A stretch of 44,409 bases of DNA from the NCBI RefSeq assembly GCF_016862075.1, contig NZ_BOMG01000068.1, forward strand, positions 1 to 44,409, read 5' to 3'. The number at the start of each line of letters is the position of its first letter. The first letter of the stretch is position 1. This document shows positions 40,227 through 44,409 of this stretch, in pieces. The stretch comes from Actinoplanes couchii (GTDB lineage Bacteria > Actinomycetota > Actinomycetes > Mycobacteriales > Micromonosporaceae). The notes beneath the pieces were generated by a model that saw only the letters and a program-made list of their open reading frames with translations, was not told the DNA's origin and made no database searches. The position numbers were made by a program, and so were the translations under genes.

Positions 40227-41084
40227 TCATGAACTCGCTTCGCCGGTGAACTCGGCGACGATCTCGTCCAGGACACGGCTCGTGTCGTCGTGCGCGAGCG
40301 TCTTCCACAGGGCCCAGCCGCGCCCGCGTGCCCACTCCGCGTCGCCGACCGCGAGCCGCTCCCGGAACACCGTTCGACCCTCCGCGGTCAGCAGCGTCCA
40401 GGCCACCGCCAGATCACAGGCCGGGTCGCCGACACCGCACGTTCCGAAGTCGATCACCGCACTCAGCCGCCCGTCCTCGACCAGTAGGTTCCCGGCCGCG
40501 ACGTCCCCGTGGAACCAGCGGTCCGGCGCGGCTTCCTCCTCGGCGTCCAGTGCGTCCGCCCAGATCGCCCGGACGATCGCGGTGTCCCGGGTGAACAGCG
40601 GCTCGTAGGTGCGCAGCGTGCCGCCCCGGAACCAGTTGTGCAGCCCCGGCCTCGGCCCGTCGGTGGCATCGACACTCCGCAGCGCCAGCAGGAAGTCCGC
40701 CAGATCGAGCGCGAACCGGACCGGGTCGGTGATCAGTTCCGGACGTGCCGGTTCGCCGGCCAGCCACCGGTGCACCGACCACGGGAAGGGGTAACCGGCG
40801 CCCGGCTCACCCCGGCCCAGCGGCGCCGGGATCGGCAACGGCAGCCGGCCGGCCAGCACCGGGAGCCAGCGGTGCTCCTTCTCGACGGCCAGGGCGTACT
40901 CGGCGGCGGACGGCAGGCGCAGGGACATCCCCGTACCGAGATGGAAGGTGAAGTTGTCCCAGCCGCCGGCCGCCACCGGCTCGACCGGCAGCCCCGCCCA
41001 CTGCGGGAACTGCCCGGCGACCAGCTCGCGCACCTGCTCCACCGAGACGGTGACCCGCTGCGGCGGGGGACCGAGATCGCTCAC
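40227..41084 (-). CDS. Aminoglycoside-phosphotransferase-like kinase
   Basis: A 285-residue APH/choline-kinase-fold protein. The Brenner motif RWFHGDVAAGNLLV carries the catalytic Asp and Asn, and VIDFGTCGVGDPACDLA the metal-binding Asp. WDNFTFHLG and EKEHRWLPVLAGRLPLPIPAP are common in family members sometimes labelled macrolide or aminoglycoside phosphotransferases. The substrate cannot be told. GTG start overlaps the stop of the upstream gene as GTGA. Confidence 0.82.
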   Translation of the reverse strand: MSDLGPPPQRVTVSVEQVRELVAGQFPQWAGLPVEPVAAGGWDNFTFHLGTGMSLRLPSAAEYALAVEKEHRWLPVLAGRLPLPIPAPLGRGEPGAGYPFPWSVHRWLAGEPARPELITDPVRFALDLADFLLALRSVDATDGPRPGLHNWFRGGTLRTYEPLFTRDTAIVRAIWADALDAEEEAAPDRWFHGDVAAGNLLVEDGRLSAVIDFGTCGVGDPACDLAVAWTLLTAEGRTVFRERLAVGDAEWARGRGWALWKTLAHDDTSRVLDEIVAEFTGEASS

Positions 41085-42052
41085 GGGCGGTTCTCGTGGA
41101 CGTACTCGCGGCCCCGGACGAACGCCGCCACCGGGTCGTTGTCGCAGTACTGCCACGGCCACTCGCTGGCCAGATCACCGAGCAGGTCGTGGGCGTGCCC
41201 GGCCGCCTCGAATGCCTCGACGAACTCGCACGTCAGCGCGAACGTGGCCACCCGCGGCACCCAGCCCGGACCGGTCCGGAAATCCGGGTGCAGATAGGAC
41301 TTCGACGCCGCCGCCACGATCTCCTCACGGACCTCCGGCTGCTTGATCCACGCCGCGTCCTCACCACTCGGCAACGACAGCCACTTCTCCAGGTGCGCCA
41401 CCGCGATCAGCTCCGGCAGCCAACTCCCGTTCGGGGCGGCCGCCGTCGCCTTCCGGGCGAAATCGAACATCAGGTCGTGGCTGCCCGACCACTTCGCGCA
41501 GAGGAACTGCAGGTACTGCTCGTGCGCCACGACGTGCAGCGGATGCCGCTTGACCACCTCGCCGAACCGGGCCTGCGCCTCCTCCCGGCCCACCTGACGG
41601 CCGCGCGCCGACACCACCAGCCACGTCCAGGCGGTCACGTCGTCCGGATCCCGGGCCACCACCTCGTCCAGCAGGTTCTCGGCCAGCTTCAACCGGCGGG
41701 CGAACTCCCGGAACTGCTCGCCGCTGGTGTACTGGGCCCGCTGCGCACCCCGGGCCTCCCACGCCCAGGACACCGCGTGACAGCCGCGGACCAGCACCGG
41801 CAGGGTCGAGTCCGGCTCGGCGGCCGTCCACTCCTTGATCCAGTCCTGCACGCCGTCGACCGCGCAGGCCGCCTCCATCAGGAACGCCCGCACGTCCGGG
41901 TCACGGGCCTCGTCGAAGACGTCCCGGGCGGTGCGCCAGTCCTGCCTGGTCATCGCGTCGATCAGGGTGCGGGCGGTCGGATCGCCGTAGGCCGGGTCGA
42001 TGACGATGTCCGGTTTCGGCGGCTCTTGGTTCTTGCGGCTGAACGGCCACAT
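41081..42052 (-). CDS. TPR-like protein, DUF4034-like
   Basis: A 323-residue, mostly helical soluble protein starting MWPFSRKNQEPPKPD. It has tetratricopeptide-like stretches (KLAENLLDEVVARDPDDVTAWTWLV, ARFGEVVKRHPLHVVAHEQYLQFL) and many Trp. It resembles actinobacterial DUF4034-type proteins of unknown function; the match is from memory. GGAGG lies eight bases before the ATG. Operon with the kinase gene by 4-base overlap. Confidence 0.7.
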   Translation of the reverse strand: MWPFSRKNQEPPKPDIVIDPAYGDPTARTLIDAMTRQDWRTARDVFDEARDPDVRAFLMEAACAVDGVQDWIKEWTAAEPDSTLPVLVRGCHAVSWAWEARGAQRAQYTSGEQFREFARRLKLAENLLDEVVARDPDDVTAWTWLVVSARGRQVGREEAQARFGEVVKRHPLHVVAHEQYLQFLCAKWSGSHDLMFDFARKATAAAPNGSWLPELIAVAHLEKWLSLPSGEDAAWIKQPEVREEIVAAASKSYLHPDFRTGPGWVPRVATFALTCEFVEAFEAAGHAHDLLGDLASEWPWQYCDNDPVAAFVRGREYVHENRP

Positions 42053-42105
42053 GAGATGGTCCTCCCCGTTGTCGAAGGAGGATCTTAAACTTTCTACAGT
42101 GGGTC

Positions 42106-42180
42106 GCGCCTTCTACCTGGGGTTGCGCCTTCTACCGGGGTTGCGCCTTCTACCGGGGGCGCCTTCTACAGGGGGTTGCG
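42106..42180. repeat. Short tandem repeat gcgccttctaccggggtt
   Basis: Four imperfect copies with periods of 19, 18 and 16 bases start at 42106, 42125, 42143 and 42159. The last copy contains the stop codon of the TIGR03086-like gene (TAG at 42166-42168). It sits between that stop and the promoter of the TPR-like gene. Confidence 0.8.
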
Positions 42181-42717
42181 CCCGATGAATGCGATCAGTC
42201 TGGTCTGCGGGTCGGCGTCCGGTGGGACCGGGACCGCCGGACCGTACTGGCCCGACGACCGCAGCATCGCGTCCATCGGTTCCATCGCGGCCAGCAGCTC
42301 GGCGCAATGGTCCTGGTCGAGGCGTTCGTCCTGGCCGGTGGCACGGGCCAGGTCCCAGGTGTGCATGAAGACGTCGGTCGTGTAGAAACGGTCGACCGCC
42401 TGATCCAGCGGGACCTCCCCGAAATGCGGGTTGGACAGCGTCCGTCCCGGTGTTTCCGGATCATCGAGCAGATTTTGTACGGCCGTCACGTGCACTCGCC
42501 AGGACTCCACCGGATCGGTGTTCACCCCCGGACCCTGCGGCAGGGTGATGCCGGCGCCGGACTGCAGCAGGCCGGGAAGCCACTCGATCAGGTGACCGAC
42601 CACGTCCCTGGCCGTCCACCCGTCGACCGGAGCCGGGGCGTCCCAGTCCCGTGCGCCGTCGACCCGGGCGGTGAAGGCGGCCGCGATCCAGCGGTGGCGG
42701 TCAGCGGGTGCCATCAT
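42166..42717 (-). CDS. TIGR03086/maleylpyruvate-isomerase-like metal-binding protein
   Basis: A 183-residue DinB-like four-helix protein. The pattern WTARDVVGHLIEWLP at about 35-50 and DVFMHTWDLARATGQDERL near 115 supply the His residues that bind zinc in this family. The function is usually thiol- or mycothiol-dependent chemistry, not assigned here. Two adjacent ATGs (42717 and 42714) follow AAGGA. The reading frame end is formed by a tandem repeat, so the C-terminus may vary between strains. Confidence 0.82.
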   Translation of the reverse strand: MMAPADRHRWIAAAFTARVDGARDWDAPAPVDGWTARDVVGHLIEWLPGLLQSGAGITLPQGPGVNTDPVESWRVHVTAVQNLLDDPETPGRTLSNPHFGEVPLDQAVDRFYTTDVFMHTWDLARATGQDERLDQDHCAELLAAMEPMDAMLRSSGQYGPAVPVPPDADPQTRLIAFIGRNPL

Positions 42718-43092
42718 CGGGATTCCTTTCGGGACCTCTTATGCGCTGCCTCTTATACGCGGCGTCTCGTGCGCGGACTCTTATGCACGGCGTCCAGGGC
42801 ACGGCCTCTCGCAATGTCTGAGATTTCACCCGTCAGTGTCACTCGGAAATCACTAGTGGACCAGGAAACGCGGAAGAGCGTGCGAAGGCCCTGATCCGAA
42901 CCGGATCCAGACTTCCGCACGCTCTCCGTTTCACCGTCACCGACGCCGGTTTCCCAGCGGTCTTCCAGGCAGGTTTCCCAACAGGTTTCCCGGTGGGCCT
43001 ACCAGCAGGTTTTCCCGGCAGGTTTCCCTGCGGGTTTCCGGCGATGACGAGATCAAATCAGGGGCCGATTTCAGCAGGCCCGGGGAACAACG
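42718..43092. repeat. Gene-free stretch of short repeats and a hairpin
   Basis: No convincing gene. At 42730-42810 there is a degenerate repeat around cttatgcacggcgtc. At 42871-42928 imperfect 17-base arms with a GAGCGTGCG/CGCACGCTC core form a hairpin, a possible terminator for the cold shock gene. At 42948-43041 a 12-13-base unit like caggtttcccgg recurs at least six times. Confidence 0.65.
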
Positions 43093-43296
43093 TCAGATGG
43101 TGCGGATGTTCTCGGCCTGCGGGCCCTTCTGGCCCTGCGAGATCTCGAATTCCACCCGCTGGTTCTCCTCGAGCGTGCGGTAACCCGAGGATGCGATCGC
43201 CGAGAAGTGGGCGAACACGTCGGGGCCGCCGCCGTCCTGAGTGATGAAGCCGAAGCCCTTGTCGCCGTTGAACCACTTCACGGTGCCGGTGGCCAT
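43093..43296 (-). CDS. Cold shock protein (CspA family)
   Basis: A 67-residue cold shock domain protein starting MATGTVKWFNGDKGFGFI, with RNP1 KGFGFI and RNP2 VFAHF. It binds single-stranded RNA or DNA and acts as an RNA chaperone. AAGGAG lies six bases before the ATG. The frame extends upstream into the leader, but homology starts exactly at this Met. A perfect hairpin occupies the leader at 43318-43342. Confidence 0.95.
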   Translation of the reverse strand: MATGTVKWFNGDKGFGFITQDGGGPDVFAHFSAIASSGYRTLEENQRVEFEISQGQKGPQAENIRTI

Positions 43297-43317
43297 GTTC
43301 TTCTCCTTGCGGGGATG

Positions 43318-43342
43318 GGAGTTCCGCACCGTGCGGAACTCC
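43318..43342. promoter_or_regulatory. Perfect inverted repeat in cold shock leader
   Basis: Arms GGAGTTCCGCAC and GTGCGGAACTCC around a single central base. It lies 21 bases upstream of the cold shock ATG and just before the ribosome site, so it may be an RNA structure controlling translation or a protein operator. Confidence 0.7.
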
Positions 43343-43417
43343 ACGTCACTGCATTGATACCCACCCGGGGCCATGTCACCCATAGCCGGGTCACCGACAC
43401 CGGGTCATCGACAAAAA

Positions 43418-43447
43418 ACGCCTGTCGGCCAGAAGCCCGTCAGGCGT
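43418..43447. terminator. Hairpin flanked by A/T runs
   Basis: ACGCCTG (43418-43424) pairs with CAGGCGT (43441-43447) with additional pairs inside; AAAAAA precedes and TCTAAAA follows. On the minus strand the A-run becomes a U-run, so it looks like a terminator read leftward, or part of the 5' region of the cold shock gene. Confidence 0.5.
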
Positions 43448-43575
43448 CTAAAATCGTCTGTGGAAATCAAAACTGCAACACGCCCAACGTAACACACGAT
43501 TCGGGGAAGGACCCGGGAAATCCACCACCCGGAGCGTAGGGTCAAGCGAAATCGCTGTCACTCGCCGGAGGTGAA

Positions 43576-44409
43576 ATGCTCGTCTTCCCCACCCCCCTCT
43601 TCACAGCGATGACCCTGCTCATCGTCACACCCCCCAACGTTCCCGAACAGTTGACCTCCCCGTCACCCCCCACCTCCCGGACAACAACCACCCTCCCGGC
43701 CTCCCGAACCCTCCTGCCGACCGGCGGCGATCTGATCTCCAGCCCCGGTTCATCGGCCCACGGCGTCGTGATGGCTCGTGCCGCCCTGCCGGTGCGGGGT
43801 GATCTGGCCGTCCCGGTCCTCCAGTTCACCGCGGCCGGCCACCCCGCTCCCGACAACCCACCGGTCCGCCCGTTCCGGGTGACCTTGACCGTGCCCGAGT
43901 TCCCCACTCCGCCCGGCCACCTACCACCCCACCCAGCCCAGGCCACCTCGAACACAGCCCATTCCCCAACCACGGCGGCAAACCAGAGCCCAGTTACTTC
44001 CCTTCTCCGCCAGCGGCCCGCCACCTCCATCGCGCGCAGTTCCCTTCTCCGCCGGCAGCCCGCCACCTCCATCGCGCGCAGTTCCCTTCTCGGCCGGCAG
44101 CCCGCCACTTCCATCGCGCGCCGGCATCCGGCCTTTTCCCTGCTCCGCCAGCCAGACGCCTCCTCGGCCCAGCAGTCAGTTGGCATGGTGACCCGCGCCG
44201 GCCTTTCTGCGCCTTCGGATCTCGGCTTCTCCGGCGCCCTTCTCCCTGGGGCTGCTCTCGCCAGCGCCGTTCTTGCAGGTGCCGGGCGTGAAGAGTCGGA
44301 CGCTCGCGAAGGTCCAGACGTCCGTGAAGAGTCGGACGTCCGTGAAGAGTCGGACGTCCGTGAAGAGTCGGACGTCCGTGAAGAGTCGGACGTCCGTGAA
44401 GAGTCGGAC
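43576..44409 (+). CDS. Repeat-rich Pro/Ser/Thr protein, runs off the window (partial)
   Basis: An ATG four bases after GGAGG opens a frame with no stop up to the window end (278 codons). The protein starts MLVFPTPLFTAMTLLIVTPP, has a mid part with GGDLISSPGSSAHGVVMARA and FRVTLTVPEFPTPPGHL, then three 14-residue repeats (SSLLRRQPATSIAR), and finishes in REESDV hexapeptides. Third-position C/G bias is high. An opposing minus frame over 43542-44186 shares the same wobble positions and is less likely because it lacks a ribosome site and looks like an Arg/Gly/Trp-rich shadow. Family unknown. Confidence 0.5.
   Translation, partial: MLVFPTPLFTAMTLLIVTPPNVPEQLTSPSPPTSRTTTTLPASRTLLPTGGDLISSPGSSAHGVVMARAALPVRGDLAVPVLQFTAAGHPAPDNPPVRPFRVTLTVPEFPTPPGHLPPHPAQATSNTAHSPTTAANQSPVTSLLRQRPATSIARSSLLRRQPATSIARSSLLGRQPATSIARRHPAFSLLRQPDASSAQQSVGMVTRAGLSAPSDLGFSGALLPGAALASAVLAGAGREESDAREGPDVREESDVREESDVREESDVREESDVREESD
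43998..44122. repeat. Three tandem 42-base repeats
   Basis: Units begin tcccttctccgcc and end atcgcgcgcagt. They are in frame with the plus-strand ORF and code for SSLLRRQPATSIAR with few changes. Confidence 0.85.
44284..44409. repeat. 18-base tandem repeat at window end
   Basis: Unit gtccgtgaagagtcggac occurs five times without change from 44320 to 44409, after two degenerate units from 44284. It keeps frame with the plus ORF and codes for VREESD repeats. It continues beyond the window. Confidence 0.92.

Noticed and set aside
43542..44186. Minus-strand frame of 214 codons at the right end
   Set aside because: No ribosome site, Arg/Gly/Trp-rich composition typical of a reverse shadow; the plus frame has GGAGG and continues beyond. 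Not fully excluded because both share wobble positions.
44284..44409. Possible CRISPR array
   Set aside because: The 18-base units are directly adjacent with no spacers and stay in reading frame; they are a minisatellite.
1..44409. Insertion sequences, tRNA or rRNA genes, phage or conjugation genes
   Set aside because: None of the hallmark proteins or RNA motifs could be found on reading both strands; the only mobile-like items are the small dispersed repeats.

Overview
The window is very GC-rich, with strong C/G bias at third codon positions and many GTG and TTG starts. Together with leaderless-type promoters and its gene content this points to a soil actinomycete, most likely of the Actinoplanes/Micromonosporaceae type. 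The genus is inferred from style and not proven. The backbone is an aerobic sterol-catabolism locus. Its blocks match the KstR and KstR2 regulons of Mycobacterium tuberculosis and Rhodococcus, but unrelated housekeeping and accessory genes are interspersed.

Layout. 1-823: purine-rich minisatellite and a Cys/Pro-rich protein translationally coupled to kshA. 820-5534: divergent kshA and hsaA-hsaD-hsaC-hsaB (opening and degradation of steroid rings A/B) around a perfect KstR box. 5600-9302: EamA transporter, Uma2-type protein, Ser/Thr kinase. 9341-16501: fadD3-echA-fadE31-fadE32-fadE33 facing fadE30-ipdF across a KstR2 box (rings C/D, HIP pathway). 16569-18434: a KstR-boxed DUF3068 membrane protein and two unknown genes. 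18602-21202: cyp125 and fadA5 diverging from a KstR box, with a 55-residue membrane peptide behind fadA5. 21384-27021: accessory genes (VWA lipoprotein, HD protein, MFS pump, MarR regulator, leucine-rich protein, phosphoribosyltransferase). 27296-33454: DUF35 protein, ltp4, ltp3 and a Tat-type cholesterol-oxidase-like flavoprotein, diverging from a fadD, with a KstR box for each direction. 33502-35033: acyltransferase and a decayed MmyB-type regulator. 35033-38506: echA19 diverging from fadD19 plus an NPD-type flavoprotein. 38556-44409: methyltransferase, M23 peptidase, APH-like kinase, TPR-like protein, TIGR03086-like protein, cold shock protein, and a repeat-rich ORF running off the end.

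How it fits together. CYP125 oxidises the sterol side-chain terminus. FadD19 and possibly the second FadD make CoA thioesters. EchA19, FadA5 and the Ltp3/Ltp4/DUF35 set shorten the side chain. KshA with HsaA-D opens rings A and B. FadD3, FadE30-33 and IpdF process the remaining C/D-ring propionate. FadD19 with Ltp3 and Ltp4 is the set linked in Rhodococcus to C24-branched (plant) sterols, so phytosterol use is likely. Missing from the window are kstD, kshB, hsaEFG, ipdAB, ipdC, fadA6, chsE/chsH, mce4 and the kstR and kstR2 repressor genes, so the pathway must continue elsewhere.

Most unusual items: a dispersed element of about 105-117 bp that sits directly behind stop codons in the same orientation in all four copies; KstR boxes that appear to recruit a DUF3068 protein, an extra FadD and an exported oxidase into the sterol regulon; and a recurring TANNNT-N6-start leaderless promoter pattern.
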